The notes below the pieces were generated by a model that saw only the letters and a list, made by a program, of their open reading frames with translations, searched no databases and was not told the origin of the DNA. Below are positions 27,298 to 35,494 of a stretch of 64,000 nt of DNA, piece by piece (within the stretch, counting starts at the first letter, position 1; every line of letters begins with the position of its first letter). The stretch is from Amycolatopsis jiangsuensis. Its GTDB lineage: Bacteria; Actinomycetota; Actinomycetes; Mycobacteriales; Pseudonocardiaceae. Location: positions 3,188,501-3,252,500 of the forward strand of contig NZ_JACHMG010000001.1 in NCBI RefSeq assembly GCF_014204865.1. Reading direction: 5' to 3'. The position numbers and the translations under genes were made by a program.

Positions 27298-28096
27298 GTG
27301 CGGCCTGCCCGGACGCGGACAGCTTCAGGTCGTCGGAGATCGCGGCGGCAGTGGCCAGCAGGGACGGGACGAGTTCCGTCCGCGCGGTTTCCGCGGAGGT
27401 GCGGCTGGCGTGCGTGGAAATGTTCACCGCGGCCACCGCGCGACCGCTCCGGTCGTAGATCGGGGCGGCGACCGAGCGGAGGCCTTCCTCGAGTTCCTGG
27501 TCGACCATCGCCCAGCCCTGGCGGGCGACGGCGGCCAGCTCGGACTTCAGCGAGTCGCGGTCGGTCAGGGTGTGCGCGGTCAGCCGCTCGAAATCGGTGA
27601 CGCCGAGGAACATGTCCAGCTCGAACGGGGTCATGTCGGCGAGCAGCACGTGTCCCATCGACGTGGCGTAGGCGGGGAACCGCGTGCCGACGTTGATGCT
27701 CACCGTCATGATCCGCGACACCGCGACCCGCGCGACGTACACGATGTCCGGGATCTCCAGCACGGACACCGAGCTGGATTCGCGCACCTTCGCGGACAGC
27801 CGTTCCAGGTGCGGTTGCGCCAGCTCGGCGAGGCTCAACCCGGCCAGGAAGGCGTAGCCCAGCTCCAGCACCCGCGCGGTGAGCGAGAAGTACTTGCCGT
27901 CGGTACGCACGTAACCCAGGTCGACGAGCGTGAGCAGGAACCGGCGCGCCGCCGCTCGGGTCAACCCGGTGCTGCGGGCGACCTCGCTGAGCGTGAGGTG
28001 CGGTGCCTCGGCACCGAACGCTTTGATCACCGCCAGCCCACGCTCGAGCGACTGCACGTGATGCGCGCCGCGTTCGGCCGGATCGTCGGAGTCCAT
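27290..28096 (-). CDS. pcaR: IclR-family regulator of the protocatechuate operon, PcaR-like
   Basis: A 268-residue IclR protein: winged helix HHVQSLERGLAVIKAFG with LTLSEVARSTGLTRAAARRFL, then effector domain with YATSMGHVLLAD and SVAAPIYDRSGRAVAAVNIS. It is the last pca-specific gene of the operon, as pcaR is in many actinobacteria. PcaR/PcaU-type proteins bind protocatechuate or beta-ketoadipate. The likely target is the palindrome pair before pcaI. Confidence 0.88.
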   Translation of the reverse strand: MDSDDPAERGAHHVQSLERGLAVIKAFGAEAPHLTLSEVARSTGLTRAAARRFLLTLVDLGYVRTDGKYFSLTARVLELGYAFLAGLSLAELAQPHLERLSAKVRESSSVSVLEIPDIVYVARVAVSRIMTVSINVGTRFPAYATSMGHVLLADMTPFELDMFLGVTDFERLTAHTLTDRDSLKSELAAVARQGWAMVDQELEEGLRSVAAPIYDRSGRAVAAVNISTHASRTSAETARTELVPSLLATAAAISDDLKLSASGQAAHG

Positions 28097-28106
28097 GCTC
28101 CGAACC

Positions 28107-28508
28107 CTATCCGGCCGGTGGCTGGGCTGTGGCTTCTCCCAGCTCGGCCAGGGTGCGCTGGGCGATCGCGAACGCGGCGTTCGCGGCCGGCACCCCGGCG
28201 TACACCCCGGTGTGCAGCAGCACTTCCCCGATCTCGTCCGCGGTCAGGCCGTTGCGGACGGCCGCCCGGACGTGCATCGCCAGCTCCTCATGGCAGTGCA
28301 ACGCGGTCAGCGTGGCCAGCGTGATGCAGCTGCGGGTACGCCGGTCGAGCCCGTCTCGCGTCCACACCGAACCCCACGCCGCCTCGGTGATGTACTCCTG
28401 GAACGGCCCGCTGAACTCGGAGGTCCGTGCCACGGCTCGGTCCACGTGCTCGTCACCCAGCACCTCACGGCGGACCCGCATGCCCGCCTCGTGACGTTCT
28501 TCGCTCAC
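28107..28508 (-). CDS. pcaC: 4-carboxymuconolactone decarboxylase
   Basis: 133 residues of the CMD/AhpD-like fold. Typical PcaC parts: GMRVRREVLGDEHVDRA, FQEYITEAAWGSVWTRDGL, LATLTALHCHEELAMHVR and ADEIGEVLLHTGVYAGVPA. It decarboxylates gamma-carboxymuconolactone to beta-ketoadipate enol-lactone. Streptomyces and Rhodococcus often fuse PcaD and PcaC as PcaL; here they are separate proteins with GTG overlapping the pcaD stop. Confidence 0.92.
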   Translation of the reverse strand: MSEERHEAGMRVRREVLGDEHVDRAVARTSEFSGPFQEYITEAAWGSVWTRDGLDRRTRSCITLATLTALHCHEELAMHVRAAVRNGLTADEIGEVLLHTGVYAGVPAANAAFAIAQRTLAELGEATAQPPAG

Positions 28509-29284
28509 TCGTTCTCCATGATCTGCTCGAGGAGCAGCCGGGTGAACTCGCCCGGCTGCTCGTAACTGCCGAGGTGCGCGGCGGAGGCCATGACCTCGAG
28601 CCGGGTACCCGGGATGCTTTCGGCGAGCTGCCTGCCGTGTGGTTCGACCGGGGTCGAGGGATCGTCGGCGCCCGCGATCACGAGCGCCGGCACGGCGATC
28701 TTCGGGAGCTCGCCGAGCAGGTCCATCCGCTCGATCGCGCCGCAGCACGCGGCGTAGCCCTCGGACGGCTGCGCAGCGATCATGTCCCGCAGGAACGCGG
28801 CCCGGTCCGGATGAGCCCGCGAATAGGCCGGGGTCACCCAGCGCCCGACACTGGCCTCCGCGACCGCCACGGTGCCTTCGGCGCGCACGAGCCGAGCTCG
28901 ATCCGCCCACATCTGCGGTGGTCCGAGCCGCGCGGACGTACAGCACAGGGTGAGGCTCGCCAAACGTCCGGCAGCGTGCACGCCGAGCCAGAGGCCGGTC
29001 ATCCCACCCAGCGACAGCCCGGCGAAGTGCGCCCGCGCCACGCCGAGGTCGTCGAGCAGTGCGAGCACATCGCCACCCAGGTCGGCCACCTCGTAGGGCC
29101 CGGACGGCACCGGCGAGGCGCCGTGGCCGCGCGTGTCGTACCGCACCACCCGGAACCCGCGCTCGACCAACGGCGCGACCTGCGGCTCCCACATCCGGTG
29201 GTCGCTGCCGATCGAGTTGGACAAGACCACCACCGGACCGTTCTCCGGTCCCTCGACGACCCGGTGCACCCGGACACCGCTCAC
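28505..29284 (-). CDS. pcaD: 3-oxoadipate enol-lactonase
   Basis: A 259-residue alpha/beta hydrolase. It has VVVLSNSIGSDHRMW in the oxyanion region, the nucleophile elbow AGLSLGGMTG, the acid in VIAGADDPSTP and His in SAAHLGSYEQP. It hydrolyses the enol-lactone to beta-ketoadipate. GGAGG lies 7 bases before the GTG start. The gap to pcaG upstream is only 27 bp; the pcaB gene usually found here is missing. Confidence 0.9.
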   Translation of the reverse strand: MSGVRVHRVVEGPENGPVVVLSNSIGSDHRMWEPQVAPLVERGFRVVRYDTRGHGASPVPSGPYEVADLGGDVLALLDDLGVARAHFAGLSLGGMTGLWLGVHAAGRLASLTLCCTSARLGPPQMWADRARLVRAEGTVAVAEASVGRWVTPAYSRAHPDRAAFLRDMIAAQPSEGYAACCGAIERMDLLGELPKIAVPALVIAGADDPSTPVEPHGRQLAESIPGTRLEVMASAAHLGSYEQPGEFTRLLLEQIMENE

Positions 29285-29311
29285 TTCCCTACCTCCACTG
29301 CGGACGCTCGG

Positions 29312-29863
29312 TCAGAACTCGAAGAAGACTGTTTCCCCCTCGCCTTGGAGCCGGACGTCGAACCGGTACCCGTCGGCGGTCCGGCGCGCCAGCAGAGTCT
29401 CCCTGCGGCCCTCCGGAACGCTCGCCAGCACCGCGTCACCGGAGTTGTCCTCGTCCTCGAAGTAGATCCGCGTGACGACCCGGTTCAGCAATCCGCGGGC
29501 GAACACCGACACATCGATGTGCCGGGCCTGCGGTGCCCCGTCCTCCCCCGGCACGACACCGGGGAGCACCGTGTGGATCCGGTATTCACCGGCGGCGTCG
29601 GTGGGACACCGGCCGAACCCGCGGAACTCCGGGCCACGGTGCCCGCGCGGATCGTCGGGGTGGCGGAAGCCGCCGTCCGGATCGGCCTGCCAGGTCTCGA
29701 TCATCGCGTCCGGGATCGGATCGCCAGCACCGTCGTAGACCACACCGCGGATCCACACCGCACCCTCGGCGCCCTCGGGTACCACGAACGGCCCGTCCTC
29801 CCACGGCAGCCCGATCGACAGGTACGGCCCGACGGTCTGCGAGGGCGTGCTTCCCAGCTTCAC
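29312..29863 (-). CDS. pcaG: protocatechuate 3,4-dioxygenase alpha subunit
   Basis: 183 residues of the intradiol dioxygenase fold: TPSQTVGPYLSIGLPW at the start, ETWQADPDGGF in the core and ARHIDVSVFARGLL. The alpha subunit lacks a full set of iron ligands; PcaH supplies them. GTG 29863 overlaps the pcaH stop, fitting 1:1 expression of the heteromeric enzyme. Confidence 0.92.
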   Translation of the reverse strand: MKLGSTPSQTVGPYLSIGLPWEDGPFVVPEGAEGAVWIRGVVYDGAGDPIPDAMIETWQADPDGGFRHPDDPRGHRGPEFRGFGRCPTDAAGEYRIHTVLPGVVPGEDGAPQARHIDVSVFARGLLNRVVTRIYFEDEDNSGDAVLASVPEGRRETLLARRTADGYRFDVRLQGEGETVFFEF

Positions 29864-30594
29864 TCGTCGTCCTCCTCGTCCTCGAACACCGACTGCTCCC
29901 GTCCACGCACGACGATGTCGAACTGGAAGGCCAGCGCCCATTCCGGCACTGTGCGTGCGAGGTCGAACCGCGAGATCATCCGCTGCCGGGCCTTTTCGTC
30001 CGGGATCGAGGTGAAGATCGGGTCCTGCGAGAACAGCGGATCGTCCGGGAAGTACATCTGCGTGACCAGCCGCTGGGTGAAGGCGGAGCCGAACACGGAG
30101 AAGTGGATGTGCGCCGGGCGCCACGCGTTGTCGTGGTTCTTCCACGGGTAGGCGCCGGGCTTGATGGTGGTGAACTCGTAGCGCCCGTCGCCGTCGGTGA
30201 GGGTGCGGCCCAGCCCGTCGAAGTTCGGGTCGAGCGGTGAGGGCCATCGGTCGCCGGTGTGCCGGTAGCGGCCGCCGGCGTTGGCCTGCCAGATCTCCAC
30301 GAGGGAATTGCGGATCGGCCTGCCGTCACCGTCGAGGAGCCGGCCGGTCACGATGATCCGCTGCCCCTGCGGTTCGCCCTCGTGCTGCCGGGTGAGGTCG
30401 TTGTCCAGTTCGCCGATCCGGCCCGGTCCGAGCAGCGGGCCGGTGACCTCGGTGAGCTGCTGGGGAAGCAGCACCAGCGGTTGTTTCGGATGCCGCAGGG
30501 CGGTGGACCGGTAGCCGTCGAAGCCCAGCGGCGGATGTGTGCCCTCCGGGTCACGGCGGTAACGCGGCAACCGCAGATCGGTCGGGGTGCCCAT
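29860..30594 (-). CDS. pcaH: protocatechuate 3,4-dioxygenase beta subunit
   Basis: 244 residues. Intradiol dioxygenase signature region: VTGRLLDGDGRPIRNSLVEI, WQANAGGRYRH, YEFTTIKPGAYPW and RPAHIHFSVFG. The two Tyr and two His iron ligands expected of the family are in these motifs (the Tyr of GRYRH and AYPW, the His of AHIHF). Ring cleavage gives beta-carboxy-cis,cis-muconate. AGGAGG precedes the ATG. Confidence 0.93.
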   Translation of the reverse strand: MGTPTDLRLPRYRRDPEGTHPPLGFDGYRSTALRHPKQPLVLLPQQLTEVTGPLLGPGRIGELDNDLTRQHEGEPQGQRIIVTGRLLDGDGRPIRNSLVEIWQANAGGRYRHTGDRWPSPLDPNFDGLGRTLTDGDGRYEFTTIKPGAYPWKNHDNAWRPAHIHFSVFGSAFTQRLVTQMYFPDDPLFSQDPIFTSIPDEKARQRMISRFDLARTVPEWALAFQFDIVVRGREQSVFEDEEDDE

Positions 30595-30610
30595 CGTCTG
30601 TCCTCCTTCC

Positions 30611-31792
30611 TCACACGCTCTCGATCACGACCGCGAGGCCCTGACCGACACCGATACAGATCGCGGCGACCCCCCACCGGCCGCCGGTGCGGCGCAGCTG
30701 CCGGGCGAGCGTGCCGAGGATCCGGCCGCCGGACGCGGCGAGCGGGTGTCCGATGGCGATCGCGCCGCCGTTCACGTTCACCAGCTCGGGATCGAGTTCT
30801 TTCCATTCCCGCAGGCAGGCGAGGGATTGCGCGGCGAACGCCTCGTTGAGTTCCAGCGCCGCCACGTCGCCCCAGCCGATCCCGGCCCGTTCGAGTGCGA
30901 TGTCCGCGGCCCGCACCGGTCCGATGCCGAAGACGTTCGGGTCCACCCCGGCCGCACCGCGACCCGCGATCCGGGCCAGCGGATCCCGGCCCAGGCGCCG
31001 GCCTGCCGCCTCGTCGCCGAGCAGCAGGACCGACGCCCCGTCGCTGAGCGGCGACGAATTGCCCGCGGTGACCGTGCCGCCGTCCGCCCGGAAGGCCGGT
31101 TTGAGCTTGGCCAGCTTCTCCGTCGTGGAGTCGGGCCGGATGCTCTCGTCGCGATCGAGCTCCACGCCCTCGACCGGCACCACGTGATCGGCGTAGAAGC
31201 CCTCGTCCCACGCGCGGGCGGAGCTGCGGTGGCTGCGCACCGAGAATTCGTCCTGCTCGTCGCGGCCGATGCCGTAGCGCCCGGCGAGGTATTCGGTGGC
31301 GTCACCGTTCGAGATCACGTACTCCGCGGGCATGGCCGGGTTGACCATGCGCCAGCCCAGCGCCGAGTTGTACAGCGTCTGGTTGGCGGCCGGGAACGCC
31401 TTCTCCGGCTTGGCCATCACGAGCGGCGCGCGGCTCATCGACTCGACCCCGCCGGCGGCGATCAGCGAGGCGTCGCCGACCTGGATCGTGCGGCTCGCGT
31501 GCAGCACCGCGTCGAGCCCGGACGCGCACAGCCGGTTGACCGTCGCGGCCGGCACCGACGTCGGCCAGCCGGCGAGCAGCGTGGCCATCCGTGCCACGTT
31601 CCGGTTGTCCTCCCCCGCGCCGTTGGCGTCACCGAGCAGAACCTCGTCGACAGTGCCCGGGTCGAGGTCATTGCGCTCGGCGAGTACACGCAGCATCCCG
31701 GCCGCCAGGTCGTCCGGGCGCGTTTTCGCCAGGGCGCCGCCGTGGCGGCCGAATGGGGTGCGGATCGCGTCGAACAGGTAGACGTCGCTCAT
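30611..31792 (-). CDS. pcaF: beta-ketoadipyl-CoA thiolase
   Basis: A 393-residue thiolase. The nucleophilic Cys is in VNRLCASGLDAV, the His in GGAIAIGHPLAASGGR and the second Cys in GVAAICIGVGQG. It cleaves beta-ketoadipyl-CoA to acetyl-CoA and succinyl-CoA. The context after pcaIJ makes PcaF much likelier than a generic acetyl-CoA acetyltransferase. ATG 31792 overlaps the pcaJ stop. Confidence 0.92.
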   Translation of the reverse strand: MSDVYLFDAIRTPFGRHGGALAKTRPDDLAAGMLRVLAERNDLDPGTVDEVLLGDANGAGEDNRNVARMATLLAGWPTSVPAATVNRLCASGLDAVLHASRTIQVGDASLIAAGGVESMSRAPLVMAKPEKAFPAANQTLYNSALGWRMVNPAMPAEYVISNGDATEYLAGRYGIGRDEQDEFSVRSHRSSARAWDEGFYADHVVPVEGVELDRDESIRPDSTTEKLAKLKPAFRADGGTVTAGNSSPLSDGASVLLLGDEAAGRRLGRDPLARIAGRGAAGVDPNVFGIGPVRAADIALERAGIGWGDVAALELNEAFAAQSLACLREWKELDPELVNVNGGAIAIGHPLAASGGRILGTLARQLRRTGGRWGVAAICIGVGQGLAVVIESV

Positions 31793-32544
31793 TCGCCGGC
31801 CTTCTTCAGTTCGCGGAGCAGGGACAGTTCGCGTTCGGTGGGCTCGGGTGTGGTCTTGAGGTCTTCGGCCACCTTCAGTGTCCACCCGGTGGCTGCCACG
31901 ACGCTGTCCAGCTCGATGCCCGGGTGCAGTTCGGTGAGCGTCAGCTCCGCGGTGTCAGGGTCGGGCCGCAGCAGCCCGAGATCGGTGACCACGAGGGTGG
32001 GGCCGGCTCCGCGCAGGCCGAGCCGCTCCCGGTCGCCACGGCCGGAGCCGTGGCCGAACGAGGTCACGAAGTCCACCTGGTCCACGAACGCCCGCTTGTT
32101 CTGGCGCAGCACCACGAACACCTCCTTGCAGGAGGCGGCGATCTCCGGCGCCCCGCCCGCACCGGGCAGCCGCACCTTCGGATCGTGGTAGTCGGTGCCG
32201 ATGACGGTGGTGTTGATGTTGCCGAACTTGTCCAGCTGCGCGGCACCGAGGAAGCCGACGTCGATCCGGCCCGGCTGGAGCCAGTAGTTGAAGACCTCGG
32301 GCACGCTGACCACGGCGTCGGCGGTGTCGGCGAGCTCACCGTCGCCGATCGACAACGGCAGCCGAGAGGGTTTCGCGCCGAGGCAGCCGGATTCGTAGAT
32401 CAGCGTGAGGTTCGGCGCGTGCGTGCGGCGCGCGAGGTTGGCCGCGGTACTGGGCAATCCGATGCCGACGAAGCAGGACGTGCCTTCGCCGAGCGCCCGG
32501 GCGGCGGCCACGCTCATCATCTCGTCCGCGGTGTACTCATTCAT
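31789..32544 (-). CDS. pcaJ: 3-oxoadipate CoA-transferase subunit B
   Basis: 251 residues of family I CoA-transferase beta type. ESGCLGAKPSRLP carries the conserved Glu that forms the CoA thioester; GAAQLDKFGNINTTVIG is a family motif. It transfers CoA from succinyl-CoA to beta-ketoadipate with PcaI. Coupled by ATGA overlaps to pcaI and pcaF. Confidence 0.92.
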   Translation of the reverse strand: MNEYTADEMMSVAAARALGEGTSCFVGIGLPSTAANLARRTHAPNLTLIYESGCLGAKPSRLPLSIGDGELADTADAVVSVPEVFNYWLQPGRIDVGFLGAAQLDKFGNINTTVIGTDYHDPKVRLPGAGGAPEIAASCKEVFVVLRQNKRAFVDQVDFVTSFGHGSGRGDRERLGLRGAGPTLVVTDLGLLRPDPDTAELTLTELHPGIELDSVVAATGWTLKVAEDLKTTPEPTERELSLLRELKKAGE

Positions 32545-33350
32545 GCCTTCACTCCGGTCAGATCGTTCAGCCAGCGGGTGAACTCCTCCCGCTCTCGGCC
32601 GATCGGGTCCCACGCCTGGTAGGCGGCGTTGTCACGCTCGTAGTAGCCGGCCGCGTACGACGGCTTGGCGCCACCGGGCACCTCGGCGACCGCGGTGACC
32701 GCCCAGGTGGGCAACACGATGGCGCCCGGGCGCGGCTCCAGCTCGTCGACCACTTCCTCCACGGTGACCAGCGAACGCTTGGCGGAGAGCACGGCTTCCT
32801 TCTGGACACCGACGAGGCCCCACATCTGCACGTTGCCCGCCCGGTCGGCGCGCTGCGCGTGCACGATGGCGACGTCCGGGTTCAGTGCCGGCACCGCGGT
32901 GAGCTGCTCCCCGGTGAACGGGCAGGTGATCGGTTTGATAGTGGCCGTCTGGCCGGGCAGGTCGGTGCCGGTGTACCCACGCAGCACGGCGAACGGAAGC
33001 CCGGAGGCCCCGGCGACGTAGCGGTTGGCCATGCCCGCGTGGCTGTGTTCTTCGATCTCCAGCGGCACCGGCCAGGCGTGCTGCACGGCGTCGCGGAACC
33101 GGTGCAGCGAACCGACCCCGGGGTTGCCTCCCCAGGAGAAGATCAGCCTGCTCGCGCAACCCGCACCGATCAGCTGGTCGTAGACGATGTCCGGAGTCAT
33201 CCGCACGAGCGTGAGCTCCCGGCGGCCCTGCCGGATGATCTCGTGCCCGGCCTCCACCGGAATGAGGTGCGTGAAGCCCTCGAGCGCGACAGTGTCCCCG
33301 TCGTGCACCAGCTCGGCGACCGCCTCGCCAAGCGCCAGCACCCGTGCCAT
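32541..33350 (-). CDS. pcaI: 3-oxoadipate CoA-transferase subunit A
   Basis: 269 residues of family I CoA-transferase alpha type: VHDGDTVALEGFTHLIP near the N terminus, SWGGNPGVGSLHRF and VAIVHAQRADRAGNVQMWG. First gene of the minus-strand pca operon. A GGAAGGA ribosome-binding site precedes the ATG. The operator-like palindromes begin 38 bp upstream. Confidence 0.92.
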   Translation of the reverse strand: MARVLALGEAVAELVHDGDTVALEGFTHLIPVEAGHEIIRQGRRELTLVRMTPDIVYDQLIGAGCASRLIFSWGGNPGVGSLHRFRDAVQHAWPVPLEIEEHSHAGMANRYVAGASGLPFAVLRGYTGTDLPGQTATIKPITCPFTGEQLTAVPALNPDVAIVHAQRADRAGNVQMWGLVGVQKEAVLSAKRSLVTVEEVVDELEPRPGAIVLPTWAVTAVAEVPGGAKPSYAAGYYERDNAAYQAWDPIGREREEFTRWLNDLTGVKA

Positions 33351-33388
33351 CTCGAGTCCTTCCGTGTGGGTGTTCTCTGCGGTAGATT

Positions 33389-33422
33389 GTTCGCATAGCG
33401 CACAGTCGTTCTATATGAGAAC
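33389..33422. promoter_or_regulatory. candidate PcaR operators before pcaI
   Basis: GTTCT-ATATG-AGAAC at 33408-33422 is a perfect 5-bp inverted repeat with 5-bp spacer. A related but imperfect GTTCGCATAGCGCAC lies at 33389-33403, 19 bp away, about two helical turns. IclR proteins often bind such repeated 15-bp palindromes. AT content is locally high, as expected for a promoter. Confidence 0.6.
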
Positions 33423-33690
33423 ATAGCATGGTTCGGTCGAGCCGGGAAGGGAAGAGCAACCGGATGGGGGACGGGAGTGGTCAATGACCGACAGGTGATT
33501 TGATCGGTCGGTTTGTGGTGTGCGGTAAGGAAGTTCGGTTGCTGCGGCGGCGACGGGCCGCTTGCCGACGTGGTGATCATCGGAAGCTCGGGCTGCGGAT
33601 CGGGAGGGGTTTGCGCGCTGCCGTGGGCAGCTGGCTTGGGATCGGCGCCCTTGCGGGGCCACACGGCGGCGTCATCGTGTGGTGGTCGGG

Positions 33691-34180
33691 CGCCACACGG
33701 CAGCGGCGTCGTGTTCCGGTCCGGCACCACACGGCGACACCGGCGTGCGGAGGTTTCGCGCTATACGCGCGGTACCGTCGTGCCGGGGCTTTCGGCACCA
33801 CATGGCGACACCGTCGGGTCGCGCTCCGGCGCCACACGGCAGCGGCGTCGTGTTCCAGTCCGGCACCACACGGCGGCACCGGCGTGCCGAGATTTCGTGC
33901 AATACGCGCGGTACCGTCGTCTCGACGTTTCCGCACCACACGGCGGTACCGTCGTGCCGAGGTCTCGGCGCCACACGGCGACACCGTCGGGTCGCGGTCC
34001 GGCGCTACAGCAACAGCGTCGTGTTCCGGTCCAGCATCACATGGCGACACCGGCGTGCCGACGTTTCGGCACCATACGGCGGCGCCATCGGGGCGCGGTT
34101 CAGGCAACGCACAGCGGCAGCATCGTGTCCCGGCCAGCACCGGCACGGCGGCACGTCGTGTGTTGAATGTTTCGGCGTCG
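33691..34180. repeat. compound tandem repeat, about 35-bp monomers in 139-bp higher-order units
   Basis: Monomers of the type CACCACACGGCGACACCGTC run almost without break. A four-monomer block starting CGCCACACGGCAGCGGCGTC at 33691 recurs at 33830 (139 bp), and its degenerate equivalent at 34003 after one extra monomer. The first half of the block differs between copies at only a few positions, the second half more. No gene supported here; the rest of 33423-34546 is promoter (left), this repeat and the 29-bp repeat (right). Confidence 0.75.
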
Positions 34181-34322
34181 CACAGCGGTGGTGTCGGGTC
34201 GCGGCGTTGGTGTGCTCACAGTTTCGCGAGTCCGGTGGCGGTATCTCCCAGCACCGGGTGCGGCGTTGGGAGATACCGCCATGCGAACGCGGCCGTCCGC
34301 TGTGGAGCGGCGTTGCGCATGC

Positions 34323-34467
34323 GAGGGCTTCAGCCGCAGCGCTCCGCATGCGAGGGTGTCGGGCGCGGTCCTCCGCGCGCGAGAGCTTCGGGCGCGGTCT
34401 TCCGCGCGCGAAGGCTGCGGGCGCGGTCCTCCGCGCGCGAGGGTTTCGGGCGCGGTCTTCCGCGTGC
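34323..34467. repeat. 29-bp tandem repeat, five copies
   Basis: Units start at 34323, 34352, 34381, 34410 and 34439, exactly 29 bp apart, with core GCGAGGGTTTCGGGCGCGGT followed by CTTCCGCGC. The first copy is the most diverged. Copies are directly adjacent with no spacers. As 29 is not a multiple of three the array does not encode a repeat peptide in one frame. Confidence 0.85.
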
Positions 34468-34546
34468 GTGAGGACCGCGCGACCGTGCTGTGGCGGCGCG
34501 GTAGTGACCTCGCCGGTCCGGCGGTGCGGGCATTAGGCTGCTCGCC

Positions 34547-35494
34547 ATGCCGAAGATCGCCGTGACGCGCTGGATTCCGGATGAGGCCGTGCGAGTTCTC
34601 GAGTCTGTCGGCGAGGTGGCGGTTTCGCCCGCCGACCGGCCGCTCACGCCGGAGGAGCTGCGGGAGTTCGTGTCCGGGTCGGCCGCGGTGGTCTCGATGC
34701 TGCACGACCGGATCGACAGTACGGTCGCGGAGGCCGCGGGTCCCGGGCTGAAGGTGGTCGCGAACGTCGCGGTGGGTTACGACAACGTCGACGTCGCCGC
34801 GATGACCGAGCGTGGCGTCGTGGTGGCCAACACGCCGGGCGTACTCACCGACGCCACCGCCGATCTCACATTCGGGCTGCTGCTCGCCCTCACGCGTCGG
34901 CTCGGCGAAGGGGAACGACTTGTGCGCTCGGGCCGGCCGTGGTCGTTCCACTTGGGTTTCCTGCTCGGTTCCGGGCTGCAGGGCACAACACTCGGCATCG
35001 TGGGGCTCGGGCAGATCGGCCGTGCGGTGGCCGAGCGGGCGGCCGCGTTCGGCATGCGGATCGTCTACTCCGGACGGTCCCGTAAGGCGGATTTCGCCGG
35101 AGAGTTCGTGCCGTTCGAGGAGGTGCTGCGGCGTTCGGACTTCGTTTCGCTGCACTGCCCACTCACCCCGGACACGCGGCATCTGATCGACGCGGCCGCG
35201 TTGCGGGCGATGAAACCGGGCGCGTACCTGGTGAACACCACGCGCGGCCCGGTGGTCGACGAGTCCGCGCTGGCCGACGCGCTGGAGGCCGGGGAGATCG
35301 CCGGAGCCGCACTGGACGTGTTCGAGGCGGAGCCGGACGTCGAGCCACGCCTGCTCGGCCGCGAGAACGTGGTGCTGACCCCGCACCTGGGGTCGGCGAC
35401 CGTGGAAACCCGCACCGCGATGGCGGTGCTGGCCGCGCGCAACGTCGCCTCGGTGCTCGCCGGGGCGGAACCGCTGACGGAGGTGAGCGCGTGA
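34547..35494 (+). CDS. D-2-hydroxyacid dehydrogenase (glyoxylate/hydroxypyruvate reductase-like)
   Basis: A 315-residue protein of the D-isomer-specific 2-hydroxyacid dehydrogenase family. NAD(P) site TLGIVGLGQIGRAVAERA; catalytic Arg in VNTTRGPVVDE, Glu in FEAEPDVEP and His in LTPHLGSAT. The N-terminal KVVANVAVGYDNVD is typical of GyaR/GhrB-type glyoxylate and hydroxypyruvate reductases. The next gene is glycerate kinase with GTGA overlap, which fits conversion of hydroxypyruvate to glycerate to phosphoglycerate. Confidence 0.88.
   Translation: MPKIAVTRWIPDEAVRVLESVGEVAVSPADRPLTPEELREFVSGSAAVVSMLHDRIDSTVAEAAGPGLKVVANVAVGYDNVDVAAMTERGVVVANTPGVLTDATADLTFGLLLALTRRLGEGERLVRSGRPWSFHLGFLLGSGLQGTTLGIVGLGQIGRAVAERAAAFGMRIVYSGRSRKADFAGEFVPFEEVLRRSDFVSLHCPLTPDTRHLIDAAALRAMKPGAYLVNTTRGPVVDESALADALEAGEIAGAALDVFEAEPDVEPRLLGRENVVLTPHLGSATVETRTAMAVLAARNVASVLAGAEPLTEVSA

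Noticed and set aside
33577..34146. 190-codon minus-strand frame with Cys-rich peptide repeats (PCGAETSARRYRR-type)
   Set aside because: It only reflects the 35-bp DNA repeats; no start context and the frame is not conserved between repeat copies.
34323..34467. Possible CRISPR array because of the 29-bp period
   Set aside because: Copies are directly adjacent without spacers, and no cas genes are near.
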